Shown piece after piece: positions 11,801 to 24,842 of a DNA stretch of 64,000 nt. Within the stretch, counting starts at the first letter, position 1, and each line of letters opens with the position of its first letter. The translations under genes were made by a program, and so were the position numbers. Origin of the DNA: Brassica napus (taxonomy: Eukaryota; Streptophyta; Magnoliopsida; Brassicales; Brassicaceae); NCBI RefSeq assembly GCF_020379485.1, contig NC_063438.1:5228024-5292023 (forward strand). Reading direction: 5' to 3'. The notes under the pieces are model-generated. The model was not told where the DNA came from. It made no database searches and saw only the letters and a list, made by a program, of their open reading frames with translations.

Positions 11801-14800
11801 TGTGATACCATACACCGAGAAAGAAGAATATTGCTGAAGCAGGAAATAGGGCGGATGGTTTTATTTTTCACAGATCAACCAAGTTTGTTGGCTCCAAACA
11901 TTCAGGTTAGCTGGATGTTTGAGTTTCTTTTGCTTGTAACCTAGGTTTAGGCCGTTGCATATACGGGATAAAGGTTTAGCGTCTGTCACTGATTGGTTGT
12001 ACTTAACAGTCTTCCTATCTAGTGGTATACTCATAAGCGTTCTTTCCTTCCCTGAATTCCTTAATTATTAATTTATTTACTTCCCTTTCTTAGATGGTAT
12101 TCTCTGCATTGGCTTTGGCCCAATCTGAGGTTCTCTGGTATTTTCAACACGCTGGTATTGCATCATCAAGATCCAAAGCTGCTCGAGTGATACCAGTTGA
12201 CATAGTAAGTTGATTGCATGAACGTTCAAAGTCGCTCAACATTGTAACTTTGACTTTCAGTGAACTCAAATTTGTTATGATGACTCATTTGTTATTCATT
12301 ATTTCTTAGGATCCAAATGATCCAACCATTGGCTTCCTGCTTGACGGAATGGACCGTCTTTGTTGTTTAGTACGCAAGTACATCGCAGGTTTGTTAATTT
12401 GAGATATCACATCCTCGGACATTGGTTGTCATTAGATGGGTTTGAGACGCTGGTATTGGACCCATTGGGACTCATTAAAACCTTGATAAGAGCCCTTTGA
12501 TCAGTACTGGTGTTCAAAATATGGTGATTTCAATGGTCTTTGGTTATTGAAATGCAGCTGCCCGAGGTTATGCACTATCATACCTTTCTTCATCTGCTGG
12601 AAGGATTCGTTACTTGATGGGCACTCCTGGAATCGTAGCTCTGGACCTTGATCCAACCTTGAAAGGCCTTTTCCAGCGTATTGTGCAGCATCTAGAAACT
12701 ATACCCAAAACGCAGGGAGAAAATGTTTCTGCAATCACATGCGATCTATCTGTAAGATGCTAAACTAGATCCACTTATTTTAATTCATATGACATATAGT
12801 TGCATTTTCTTTTAATGATAATCAAAACACCATAGACGGTAGATTCATTCATGTTCCAGTTCCAGATATTTCCCATTTGCTATGTCTTCCAAATATTATG
12901 GTAACTTGGTTCCAACAAGGTTATATTGTTTACTCATCAATCTGTTTTCGTAATGCTCCACACCTCTTGTTGTATAGGAATTCCGAAAAGATTGGTTGTC
13001 CATTTTGATGATTGTGACTTCTTCTCGATCATCGATAAACATCAGACATCTCGAAAAAGCCACTGTCTCTACAGGGAAGGAGGGCTTGCTATCTGAAGGA
13101 AATGCAGCTTATAACTGGTCCAGGTACTGTTCTCGTCCTTATATGACCACTATTTGATTATCTTCTAGCAAGGAAAACAGCAAAGCTAAGATCCTGAAAT
13201 TTTTTTTGTCTACTCAATGCAGATGTGTTGACGAGATAGAGTCTCAATTATCAAAGCATGGAAGTCTGAAGAAACTATATTTCTACCATCAACACCTTAC
13301 AACTGTATACTTGTTGTTGTTGTTCATTGTCCATTATTTTCCCGTGTCATCTTATGCATAATCTGACATTCGACTGTTGTTAAAGGTTTTCAGAAATACA
13401 ATGTTTGGACCAGAAGGGCGTCCCCAGCATTGTTGTGCATGGCTTAGTGTGGCTAGTAGCTTCCCAGAGTGTGCTTCGCTAATAATTCCTGAGGAGGTAA
13501 ATCTATATTTCACTCTACCGCTGTACATGTCTGGATCATGAGATTCTTGCATGCATTCAAGTAGTGTAACGACCACCCAGTGAGCAACTGAGCACCATAT
13601 CACTCTTAGTATGCCAATAAATAATGAAGTGATTGTAAAATTAAATTGACTTAGTTATCGTGTTTGCATATGTTCCATGGCAGCTCAAGTTGTTGACGGT
13701 TTGATGTTCCATTAGCTACTATTGGATTTCACATCTCTTTCTTAGCATATCACCTCTGTTGTTAAAACAAGCAATATACATGTTCTCTTTTGGTGAATCA
13801 CGAATTCTCATTGTATGTCCATTTTTCCTATATCAGTGACAACATCTACTAAACGAAAAGCTTTTCTTGTCTTTCTCCACAGGTTACCAAATTTGGGCGA
13901 GACGCAGTGCTTTACGTTGAGTCTCTTATTGAATCAATAATGGGCGGTCTGGAGGGACTAATAAATATTCTTGATTCAGAAGGCGGGTTTGGCGCTCTGG
14001 AATCACAGGTCTCTAACCAAACTCAATAGTATAACGAAAGAAATCTTCTATTTGACTACTGTCCTCAAACTGATACGATGAGCTTTCACAGCTTCTTCCA
14101 GAACAAGCTGCAGCGTATCTGAATAATGCATCTAGAATTTCTGCTCCTTCAATGAAATCCCCCAGGGTTGTAGGCGGAGGCGGTTTCACTTTACCCGGCC
14201 ATGAGAGCTATCCTGAGAATAATAAGTCTATCAAAATGTGAGCGCCCGAGTCTAGCCTGAAGTTTTTTTTTCTCTTTCATGAAACCACTGCCTCTTTTAT
14301 GCTGTTATCTTAAATATCTCTTTGTGATGGCAGGTTGGAAGCTGCAATCCAAAGGTTAACTAATCTGTGTTCAATTTTGAACGACATGGAGCCTATTTGT
14401 GTTATAAATCACGTATTCGTCCTAAGAGAGGTGAACTTTCAATCTTCTATATATCAACTCAAGGATCTATCTATAGAAAGAAAACATATGAATGGTTGAA
14501 TTATCCTATTCGAAATCCGTAAATTTAAAAGATTATCTCATGGAAAGAGCCGATGAATTCTTTGTCATCGTCTGGTCTTATTAAGCTTTTTGACTTCATC
14601 CTGCTGTTTCGATATTTTCAGTACATGAGAGAATGCATCCTCGCGAATTTCAAGAGAAGATTTGTCACTGCACTACAAACTGATAATGATCTTCAACGGC
14701 CTTCTGTGTTGGAGTCTCTTATTAGACGGCATATGAGCATAGTACATTTGGCAGAGCAGCACGTTAGCATGGACCTAACCCAAGGCATCCGAGAAATTTT

Positions 14801-16417
14801 ACTCACAGAAGCATTTTCCGGCCCTGTTTCTTCTTTGCATTTGTTCGAAAAACCTGCTGAACAGCAAAACACTGGATCTGCCGTCGAAGTTGTGTGCAAC
14901 TGGTACATGGACAATATCATCAAAGACGTGTCTGGCGCAGGAATCCTCTTCGCTCCGAGGCACAAATACTTCAAAAGCGCAAGACCAGTCGGAGGGTATT
15001 TTGCAGAGTCAGTCACTGACCTCAAGGAATTACAAGCGTTTGTTCGTATATTTGGCGGCTATGGTGTAGACCGGTTGGATAGGATGATGAAAGTACATAC
15101 AGCTGCCCTTGTAAACTGCATAGAAACATCTCTGAGGTCGAACAGGGAATTGATTGAAGCAGCTGCTGCAAGTATGCATTCTGGTGATAGAGGGGAGAGA
15201 GATGCATCTATCAGGCAGATAGTGGATTTGGATACTGTGATAGGATTTTGTATTGAAGCTGGTGAAGCGTTGGCTTTCGATGAGCTCCTAGCCGAAGCTT
15301 CTGGAGCTGTTCTTGAAGACAATGCAGCCTTGATTCACTCGATGATCTCCGGCATCGTTGAGCACATACCCGAAGAAGTACCTGAGAAGAAAGAGATCAG
15401 AAGGATCAGAGGCGTGGCAAATGGCAATGGTGTATCTGTGGATCATGACTCTGAATGGGTTAGGTTAATCCTAGAAGAAGTTGGAGGTGCAAATGACAAC
15501 TCATGGAGTTTGTTACCTTACTTTTTCGCCTCCTTCATGAGCTCAAACGCCTGGAACACTACTGGCTTCAACATCGAGACTGGCGGATTCAGCAACAACA
15601 TACATTGCTTGGCTCGGTGTATAAGCGCCGTTATTGCAGGAAGTGAGTATGTGAGGTTACAACGTGAATACCAGCAGCAGCATCAGTCCCTCTCCAATGG
15701 TCACCAGTCTAGTGAAAATCTAGACTCAGAGTTTCAACCTCGTGTAACCGCTGAAGCAAGCATCAAATCTTCAATGCTACTCTTTGTTAAATTCGCTGCG
15801 TCGATCGTGCTAGATTCATGGAACGAAGCAAACAGGTAAAAGTAATCTGTTTCTTACATTTTTGTTTGCATCATCATAGACCATCTTCTTTGTTCTGCAG
15901 ATCTCATCTTGTGGCTAAGCTTATCTTCCTAGATCAACTCTGTGAGAGCTCACCGTTCCTGCCAAGAAGCTCCCTTGAATCACATGTTCCATACACAATC
16001 CTCAGGTCAATCTACACTCAATACTACTCCAACACACCGTCCACACCGCTGGCAACTGCATCCCCACACCATTCCCCATCTGTATCGCTCATCCACGCTT
16101 CTCCCTCCATGAAAAACGCGACCACTCCCCGTGGTAGTGGTAGCGGCAGTAGCACTGCTGCAGGTGCGGATTCAGGGTACTTCAAAGGCTCGTCATCCTC
16201 AGTCTACAGTCAGGAACACTACAACGAACCTGAGACTGGAACCTCTAGGAACAATGAAAACAAGAGCAAACAAAGGGGTAGTTCTCGTCGTTCTGGACCG
16301 TTAGATTACAGCACGAGCCATAAAGGAGGGTCAGGATCAAACAGTACAGGTCCTAGTCCACTTCCAAGGTTTGCTGTATCTAGATCTGGTCCCATCTCTT
16401 ATAAACAGCATAACTAA
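8891..16417 (+). CDS. NAP1: NAP1/GNARLED subunit of the SCAR/WAVE complex
   Basis: NAP1 is a scaffold subunit of the SCAR/WAVE complex that activates ARP2/3 actin nucleation; Arabidopsis mutants (gnarled) have distorted trichomes. There are 22 coding exons: 8891-9304, 9400-9474, 9768-9848, 10064-10144, 10245-10327, 10423-10507, 10676-10801, 10943-11050, 11335-11379, 11465-11607, 11773-11905, 12094-12204, 12310-12388, 12558-12751, 12978-13123, 13223-13304, 13386-13496, 13883-14008, 14092-14237, 14334-14430, 14622-15835 and 15901-16417. They sum to 1398 aa, against about 1396 in Arabidopsis (At2g35110). The N-terminus MANSRQYYPSQDESASPTSV matches the family. The last ~130 residues are Ser/Gly-rich and probably disordered. 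A likely 5' UTR intron spans 8591-8861. All introns are GT-AG and the frame is intact. Confidence 0.95.
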
Positions 16418-16659
16418 GTAAAAGAACACTGCCACATTCTACTAAATGAAAAAGAAAAATACAATTATGTAGAGAGATCAGATTTGTACAAATCATTGGC
16501 AACACTTGTTAATTGTTGTGCTTATTATGTTTTGGATCATTTGGACTTGTAATTCGCAAAAACAATTATGCATATCTTATGTTCTTGGTCATTTCCATCA
16601 ATCTGTTATTTACATATATTAACAATCATTTTCACATTTAATCAACCAAATTGCTATTA

Positions 16660-17181
16660 GTTAAACTAATTATGCTTTCATGTGAGGTTATCTAATCAGA
16701 ATTTTGGTTATCCGGATTCAGCCTCTTAGCCCATCGTTTGGATCGGATTAGGTTAATAATATTTCGGATTATTGTATATTTTATCATTTTTCTTAAATTT
16801 ATTTTGAATCTGTTTTCGTTTTGGGTTCAACTAATTTTGATTTCTCTTTTACAAACTATAAGAAATGTTATGTCGATGATACTACAGCCGATAATTCTAC
16901 CTAGTATAGAAATATTAATAAACTTTTGGTCAAACCAATAGACAAGAAGGCTTCCAAGTAACTAATTTCGATTTCGATTTAGATATTTTAGATAATAATA
17001 TCAAAATGAATATTTGATGTTTGTTTTAGGTGTGGAATATATTTATTGTAGATACTAATTCAAATTTTCAGGTCGGGTTTTTCCATAGATTTTTTGATTT
17101 TGTGCACATGCCTAAAATTAATACTGATTAGTGAATAGCGTTTATGGAAGCGTGTACTGGTTTTGTGCACATGCCTAAAAT
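16660..17181. repeat. Duplicated ARAD1 upstream/leader sequence
   Basis: Sequence at 16668-16770 is repeated at about 18957-19055. The motif beginning TTTTGTGCACATGCCTAAAA occurs near 17098, 17161 (short), 17756 and 19053. The last copy lies directly before the ARAD1 start codon, so these are repeated copies of the ARAD1 leader. Part of 16999-17160 is also repeated at about 17648-17835. The remainder of 16418-16660 is the NAP1 3' flank. Confidence 0.7.
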
Positions 17182-17182
17182 T

Positions 17183-17241
17183 TCTCATAGTCATATATCA
17201 CGGGTGATAAGCTGTAACTCATGTGATATATGACTATGAGA
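17183..17241. repeat. Perfect 19-bp inverted repeat (hairpin)
   Basis: TCTCATAGTCATATATCAC at 17183-17201 is the exact reverse complement of 17223-17241, with a 21-nt loop. The right arm is also the start of the NYN-like coding fragment that follows, so the left arm appears to be an inverted copy of it. Confidence 0.8.
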
Positions 17242-17633
17242 ACGCTTCAGTCCCATCAAATATGAAAACTGAGGTTGCTATACAACTTATCACACATGCC
17301 TTAGAAAATATTGGTTTCAATTCGCCGTTCAAGTTTTTTGTCTATCTGGGAAGCCCGCTCGATGATATATATATATCATATGGTCTATGATGCTATGGAG
17401 GACATTCTATAGCACCTAAGGAAATCTAAGAGCCAGATCGCGGATATTTCTATCGATGAGTCTCTACAGAACCTTCTTCACGGACTGATGAATAAAGAAT
17501 AAGGAGGTCATAAGTTTGTCCTCATATCCGGGGATCAAGGGTTTTCTGTAAGACTCGATCAGCTCAAACTTAATGGGATTGATATGATCTTTCTTAAACC
17601 TGGAGCTGATGGTTTTTATAGAAGTTCTACTGT
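17223..17633 (+). pseudogene. NYN-domain (putative endonuclease) gene fragment
   Basis: Conceptual translation begins VIYDYENASVPSNMKTEV and continues with ALENIGFNSPFKFFVYLG. In a second stretch it gives HKFVLISGDQGFSVRLDQLK followed by LNGIDMIFLKPG. These match the N-terminal D-x-E-N and the SGDxDF regions of the plant NYN family (PIN-like, MARF1-related). At least three in-frame stops and frame changes occur between and within these stretches, so it is a relic. It sits between two copies of the ARAD1 leader, which suggests it arrived as an insertion or duplication. The family call rests on motif recognition only. Confidence 0.6.
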
Positions 17634-17860
17634 ATTTTTATATAATCATATCAAAATTAATATTTGATGTTTGTTTTAGGTTTGGAATATTATTTTAGAT
17701 TCTAATTTAAATTTTCAGGTCGGGTTTTTTCATAGATTTTCAGTTTGGATATGGATTTTGTGCACATGCCTAAAATTAATAATACTGATTAGTGAATAGT
17801 TTTAACTTTTTATGGAATGAAGCGTGTACTGATAAGGAACCATACACAACAGTCATTTTC

Positions 17861-18260
17861 GAGAAAAGTGTCAATTTCGACTCCAACAATTTTGATCGTG
17901 TCAAATACGACCCAAACAATTGATCAGTGCCAAATACGACCTCAACTCAATTATAATTTTAAAAAATTACCCGAACTTCTTAAAACGTGCTTAAATCTAC
18001 GTTGGCTCTAACAGAAGTTAGTCAACCGTTAAGAAGATAAAACGACGTTGTTTGATATACGAGGAAAAGTGCCAATTTCGACCTCAACAATTTCAGTCGT
18101 GCCAAATAGGACCCGAACAAATGGTCAGTGCCAAAAACGACCTCAACTCAATTATAATTTAAGAAAAACTATCCAAACTTCTTAAAACGTACATAAATCT
18201 ACATTGACTCTAACACAAGTTAGTCAATCGCTAACAAGATAAGACGACGTCGTTTTGATA
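17861..18260. repeat. Two-copy tandem repeat, ~200-bp unit
   Basis: Unit 1 starts at 17861 (GAGAAAAGTGTCAATTTCGA) and unit 2 at 18061 (GAGGAAAAGTGCCAATTTCG). Both continue with matching AACTCAATTATAATTT and ACTTCTTAAAACGT segments and end near ACGACGT(C/T)GTTT. No reading frame is shared between the units. Confidence 0.75.
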
Positions 18261-18289
18261 TATATATATTTTTTAAAAATATGTTCATT

Positions 18290-18917
18290 CCAGGACTCAT
18301 ACCCATGTCGGGATACCCTTTTAAAGGAGCACACTAACAACTATACTAAAGTAACTTTTTAAAATATTATTACAAATTGAAATTCTCCATTATATAAACC
18401 ACTATTCTTCTTCATATTATCCAATTTAAAACTTTGGTGATTGCTTTTATATATTCTAGTTATCGTTTAATATGTCTAATATTTTGTACAAGATATCTTA
18501 GTGAAAGAAAAGTAAAAGGCCCCTTAACATTTTTGAACAAAATATCAAAAATACATAATATTAACCTTGAACAATAGAAAAATGTCCACTTAAGTTTAAA
18601 AATTAAAAATAATTTATATAAGAAAATTTTATAAATAATTCAAAGTTTTAAGTATATTTAAGATCACATAATAATAAATATTTTATTATTTATATTTTAG
18701 TAAGATAGAAGTTCATTAAAGATATGATAAATACAAAACATGTTAATGTATTTATATAAATCAGAAAAGTTATCACCAAAATTTTAAATTGGATAAAATG
18801 AAGAAAATAATAGTTTATATAATTTCAAATTTGTAATAATATTTTAAAAAAGTTATTTTTATCTAGTTGTTAGTGTGTCCTTTAAAAAAGTTATCACAAC
18901 ACGGTTTGAGTCTCGAA
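18290..18917. repeat. Long inverted repeat upstream of ARAD1
   Basis: Arms of about 150 bp at 18290-18441 and 18771-18917 are reverse complements with small differences. Examples are CACTAACAACTA against TAGTTGTTAGTG, and ATCCAATTTAAAA against TTTTAAATTGGAT. The ~330-bp centre is AT-rich. This looks like a foldback transposable element; target duplications could not be defined. It lies about 280 bp before the ARAD1 start codon. Confidence 0.65.
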
Positions 18918-19196
18918 ATAAATATATTTATTTATTTACTTTTCCTCGTATAGATTAGGCTTTCGTGTTAGGTTATCTGATCAGAATTTTGGTTATTCGG
19001 ATTCAGCCTCTTTAACTCATTCGTTAGGATCAGATTCAGTTAATAATATTTCGGTTTTGTGCACATGCCTAAAATTAATACTGATTAATGAATAGCGTTT
19101 ATGGAAGCGTGTACTGGTTAGGAACCAGATACAATACAAACAGTCATCTTCACGAGTCTCGCTCGACTCTGAGAAAACCTAATCTCCTTCGAACAA

Positions 19197-20820
19197 ATGG
19201 CGCGCAAATCCTCCGTCCTCCAACGAGCAGCCATCGCCGTCGTCTCCGTAATCGCAATCTACGCCATCCTCAACGCCTCCGTCAGCCGCTCCCTCCCTTC
19301 CTCATCCGATGATCTCCCGCGTCAGCTCATCCGCGAAGAGCAAGAACGAGAAGCTCCTCCGATCCAGCCCCGAGTCAAGGTTTACATGTACGATCTCCCC
19401 ACGAGATTCACCCACGGCGTCATCCAGCAGCACTCCATCGTCCGCGGCGGCGGCGGCGGCGGGGGGATGATGAAGAAGCCTACCAATGACGTCACCGCGC
19501 TCAAGTACCCGGGTCATCAGCACATGCACGAGTGGTACCTCTTCTCGGATCTAAACCGACCCGAGTCGGATCGATCCGGCTCTCCCATCACCCGCGTGTT
19601 GGATCCTGCAGACGCCGATCTCTTCTACGTCCCCGTGTTCTCTTCCTTGAGCTTAATCGTGAACGCGGGTCGCCCGGTTGAGCCCGGGTCGGGTTACAGC
19701 GACGAGAAGATGCAGGAGGGGTTGATTGATTGGCTCGAGCGTCAGGTGTGGTGGAGGAGAAACGGAGGGAGAGATCACGTGATTCCCGCTGGAGATCCGA
19801 ACGCCTTGTATCGGATCTTGGACCGGGTCAAGAACGCGGTTCTTCTGGTTTCGGATTTCGGGCGGTTGAGGCCTGATCAAGGCTCGTTCGTTAAAGATGT
19901 GGTGATTCCTTACTCTCATAGGGTTAATATCTTCACTGGGGAGATAGGTGTTGAGTCTCGTAACACGTTGCTCTTCTTCATGGGCAATCGATATCGCAAA
20001 GATGTAAGTTTGAATCTCTTTGGCCTTTGTGGGTTTGGATAAAGGTTGAAACTTGAGCAGAGTGGTAGTTATGTTATTGCAAGAAACAGAGAGTTACTGT
20101 CTCTTGTGTTGTTGTCCGAAACGGCATCAGGTTCTTTTTATTGTAATAAACAATGTTGGTCTGCTTCTTCGTGTGTCTTCAGGGTGGGAAGGTTCGTGAT
20201 TTGCTGTTCCAAGTTCTTGAAAAGGAAGGAGACGTGACGATAAAGCATGGGACTCAATCTAGAGAGAACAGACGAGCTGCTACGAAAGGAATGCATACTT
20301 CTAAGTTCTGTCTAAACCCTGCTGGTGATACTCCATCCGCTTGCAGGCTGTTTGACTCTATTGTTAGCTTGTGTGTGCCTGTGATTGTTAGCGATAGCAT
20401 CGAGTTGCCTTTTGAGGATGTTATAGATTATAGAAAGTTTTCGATTTTTGTTGAGGCCAATGTGGCACTGAAGCCTGGGTTTCTGGTTAAGATGCTGAGG
20501 AAGATTGGAAGGAAGAAGATCCTGGAGTATCAGAGAGAGATGAAGACGGTACCTTTCTCCTTGTATTGAAATATTTGGTTCTTTTAGGTGATTTGGAGAT
20601 GTTTGTCTCATACCTGATGATATGCACACAGGTAAGACGGTATTTTGACTATGGGAACCCGAATGGAGCAGTGAAGGAGATCTGGCGTCAAGTCTCACAG
20701 AAGCTGCCACTCATCAAGCTAATGAGTAACCGTGACAAACGTCTGGTTCTTAGAAACTCCACTGAGCCAGACTGCTCATGTCTGTGCACAAACCAAACTG
20801 GTGTCATCACTTCCATATAA
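19197..20820 (+). CDS. ARAD1: GT47 exostosin-family glycosyltransferase (ARAD1-like)
   Basis: ARAD1 is a Golgi type II membrane protein implicated in arabinan synthesis on pectic rhamnogalacturonan I. Exons 19197-20003, 20183-20548 and 20632-20820 give 453 aa, close to the ~447 aa of Arabidopsis At2g35100. Residues 9-27 form a single hydrophobic anchor ([19 protein letters not shown]). The exostosin domain begins about residue 60 with [15 protein letters not shown]. It continues with [14 protein letters not shown], then [20 protein letters not shown] and [18 protein letters not shown] run of seven glycines near residue 85 is encoded by a GGC repeat and may account for part of the extra length. 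Start choice: first ATG, followed by the anchor. The leader sequence is repeated upstream. All introns are GT-AG. Confidence 0.92.
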
Positions 20821-23800
20821 AGAAAACTCTTTTTGTCTCTTGAGCGAGACCTATCAGATAGTGGAGGAGCTCCTAACTTCTTGGCCCTGAGACTTGCACA
20901 TGCGGATGTCCGCCTCTCGTGGCTTGACTTTTCCGGTCAGGAAACAGATTCATAAGGAAGATATATTTGAAATCCTTATTTTTTTTGTAGATTCCATTAG
21001 TTTTTTTTCTCGTACTTAATATAGTGTCACACTTTATACGGACCACCATCCATTCTTTTTTTTGTTGCCCCATTGTTACTCTGTACATGTCAGTGCCTAG
21101 AAAAATTTAATAACTCTAGGAGATATCAGCTCAAACAAACTTTTTGTAGTTGATCACCGAAACTTATTATAAAATTTGGCACATAAAAGCCCTTTTAGCC
21201 TATAACCGGCCTTGCATGTAACAACATCGATTGGTTTCTGCCAATGTTTCAGAGTATATCACTCTTTGCAAGCTTTGGTCAACTGTCAATTGTTCATCTG
21301 CAAGGCAACAATCGGAAAATAGGTGTTTACTTATGGTATGAATTTGACCAAACCAACAAAAAATAACGGTATTGGGGAGACCGGACACTATAGAAGATAG
21401 AGGTTAACTTGGTTTGGTCTCCAATACCGGCATTTATCAGTCATACATTGTATGTGTTTCACTGTTTTGTCCTGTGAAACGTGTTAGCTTTCTCCATGAT
21501 ATACAGATGTATGAAGCCATACACAGTCGTATCTGTCATGGCTAGAACACACCAACTTTAGCTGCTAAGATTTATATAGTAGTTTATAAAGGACCAACTT
21601 TATGCTCTAAAATTTATATAATTTAAAACATTGAAAAAATTAATGTAGTGATCTATAAATAAAATCATGTTTTAGGCGGCTAAAAATACATCTAACTGGA
21701 CATTTATTTTTCGGACCTTTCACTTTTACATACAATTTCTTACAAAAATTGGAAAAAAAAAAAAAATAAGAAAGAACTGGAAACGGAACGGATAACAAAT
21801 GTTTAGTTGATTGAAAGAAAAGAACTGAAATGATTAAATGAAACCTAACCGACGACAAGCTGAAAACATTGCATGTCTTTCAATTGATTATTAAATTGAC
21901 TAATCCTTAATTATCATACACCAGTACAATCACCAATAATTCATTGGGAGGAAAAAATAGAGTAAGCACGATTATTGATTTTAAAATATATCCTAGTTCG
22001 ATGTTACAATATAGTACAATTTTAAGTAACTTAATAATCATATGTTTATTTATATATAGAAAATAGTCGCTTACAATATGAATTTTAAGTGAATTCAACT
22101 AAAAACACTCTAGTTCGTATGATGTTTTAGGGTGCGCTCAACTAATCTAAATTTCATTTCTGACTACTTAAAATACATTCTCATAATATTTAATGTTGAT
22201 ATATACTAATTAAAATAGCCCGATAATTGATTGGTCAGTACACATAGGTTAACCAATAAGAAAAAGTCGAATAAAAATGGAATGCATCTGAAGAAGCATA
22301 CATACATATACATGTCTTTATCGATACCATATAGCAGATACTGTATATGATATCTCTATATATACGTATCAACGTTGGATTCTAGAGATATGCCATGATA
22401 TTGTTGCTGGTACATTGGTCATCCATCACCATTTAAATCGCGCCACGTCTTATATAAATCCGATGTGATTTTCCATCATACCATGCATGAATCAGTCATC
22501 ACATATGGTGACAAAACTAGTTGCAGGTTCGAAAACGATAACACGTATGAATAAATACACAATGACATGAATACATGAATTTTAAAAACATATTACAAAT
22601 AAGTTTACAATTTCAGTTATTTTCTCGTAATTTAATTAGGATAAGGATCTTATTCCTTTTGAGATCATGGGCCAAAACTAATTTGGACGTATGTAAATTA
22701 TTTGATTTTTAGAAAATTATTAAAGCTATTTTGGTCGCATTTTCAGACAAAAAGTAAACCCTATAATACATCTTTTTTTTGTCGACAACCCTATAATACA
22801 TCTAAGCTAACGTTATGTACTCATCGAACATTAATAGTCTTCGCTTAACTAGTCTTGGAAAACTTCTGGCCCAGCAAGAGTGGTCACGTGAAAGCTCTCA
22901 TGTATGTCAAATTTGTTTATCACTAGGGCCGCTGGTTTTGGATCATTGGCAAACTGTGGTTAGAACTTAGAAGATAAACATCATATATATAGAAGGACCG
23001 GCTCTCAAATCTTGGAGACCAATAATAATTTAGTAAAAAAATTGATAAAATTTTAATAATAATTTCAAAAAATTTATGTGTATATATATATATATATATT
23101 GATTTTTAAAGTATTTTAAAATTGAGACTGGTGTTTTATTTGACTGTATCCAAGACTTTTTGTATTAGTCCGGTTCTGAATGGTTGTGCCGTGTACTATG
23201 GAACAGACCTGAAAGCAATAGTAAAATATGGTATTGTGAGAAGGTATTGCGGGTTACATCTCTACCAAAATATGTAGGTATACCAAACTATCAAAAGAAT
23301 TTGATACATCTGTTATATAATAATATAATATTAGTATTGATTGGAAATCGCCAACGAGTGAAAATTTAAGATTTTTCTTTTAATACTAAACTTTTTTTTT
23401 CTAGTAAACACGAGAATATGTGAGATCTGTATAGATAAAATATGTTCATTTGTTGTTCTCATGAAGCCAACAAATACAAGTACTTGAACCCAAAAAAAAC
23501 TTGGACTCGTATGTGTTTTGGACAAAGGACCACATTCCACAACATACATCATAGGGTTAACCGTACCAGCTGTCGTAATGTTTATATTTAGCATACAGCC
23601 ACGTGGGTGCACCTATCACATGATATTACATGGCTCATGGCTGAATTGAGACTGATCACATGATATTACATGGCTCACCTTGAAATTTTTCCATGAAAAA
23701 AGGGGTAGTTCGAAACTAATAATGTGTGTATATCCCAGTTATTCACCATACTACCACAATTAGTTGAGACTGATCTTCTGATTATCATTAGGAATTAGTT

Positions 23801-24833
23801 TTTGATAACTGATTATCTCTGTTTTGGTCCTTTTGTATATAATGACATTATATTCGGATATATAGCAAAACAAAAGCTTGTGTTCAAAAAAAAAAAAGCA
23901 AAACAAAAGCTTATTTTTATATGTATTAATTGTCGTTGATAGACTTTCGTTCATGATTTGATTAATGTGGATTCATTATAGATTATGATAATGCACACGC
24001 CAGGCCATTATGTTACTTTGGAATCCAAGTGTGTAAGCTGGATACCTACATGTGTGCATGCAACGTAGTGGAATATACGTGTTAGGTGATAGATGTATAA
24101 CTAACTATAAACAAAATATTAAAACTCACGGATCTGAAAAATGTACTCAAATATAGTAATTGGCAGAAAGAAAGAAAATACATCACTATTCAGTAGTGAT
24201 GATTCTAAGGTTAACTACAATGATCTTTTATTGTTTATAACTTTCCATCGTGATTCTCGTTCGTTAAATTAGTGTAACGTTTTTTCAGAGAATATTATCT
24301 AGTGTGTAGTATTGTGGTTAGGATATCCAAATTTATTCGATTTTGGTGATATTATAAAGTATTTGTTATGGTAGGTATTATGTAAGGTGTTTGATTTTGA
24401 TTCAATGTACTTCAGTTCTTTTCATTGTTTATAAACCATTATCTTGGTGGAGTTAACAGATCTAGTTGTTATTTCGATATCATATTTCTACTGCAAGTGC
24501 CAAGATATCAAAATCAGGGTGTGATATATAATACATAGGACTTATTAAATAGTTTACGGTTGCTAAAAATGGCAAGTGCGATGAGCTCAGATAGCGTTAA
24601 CGTTCCCGAAATGGACAATTAATTACTCTCACTTACCAGGTCAAAGTTTTTTCATGGGTAAGACGTCCACAAAGCTCAAACCAATTGTTTTGAAAACAAT
24701 AGGATCATTCAAAACAAATTTCAACTTCAGTGTTTTCAAATTATAAACATAAATACTCCACAAAATAATATTTACATGGACTGGAAAAGAAATTGGGAAA
24801 AAACAATATGAATTATCAGAGTTTTTAGAAAGA
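20821..24833. other. AT-rich intergenic region without a recognised gene
   Basis: No coding frame with a recognisable domain on either strand. Seen here: a 23-bp direct repeat (ATCACATGATATTACATGGC...) at about 23614 and 23657; a TA microsatellite near 23080; and a decayed ~190-bp element at about 22996-23180 with imperfect inverted ends around GGACCGGCTCTC. Several genes lie between ARAD1 and KUP11 in Arabidopsis (At2g35070-At2g35090); I could not recognise them here. Confidence 0.5.
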
Positions 24834-24842
24834 AAAAAAATC

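Noticed and set aside
23614..23679. 23-bp direct repeat ATCACATGATATTACATGGC...
   Set aside because: A short local duplication; no element boundaries or function could be tied to it.
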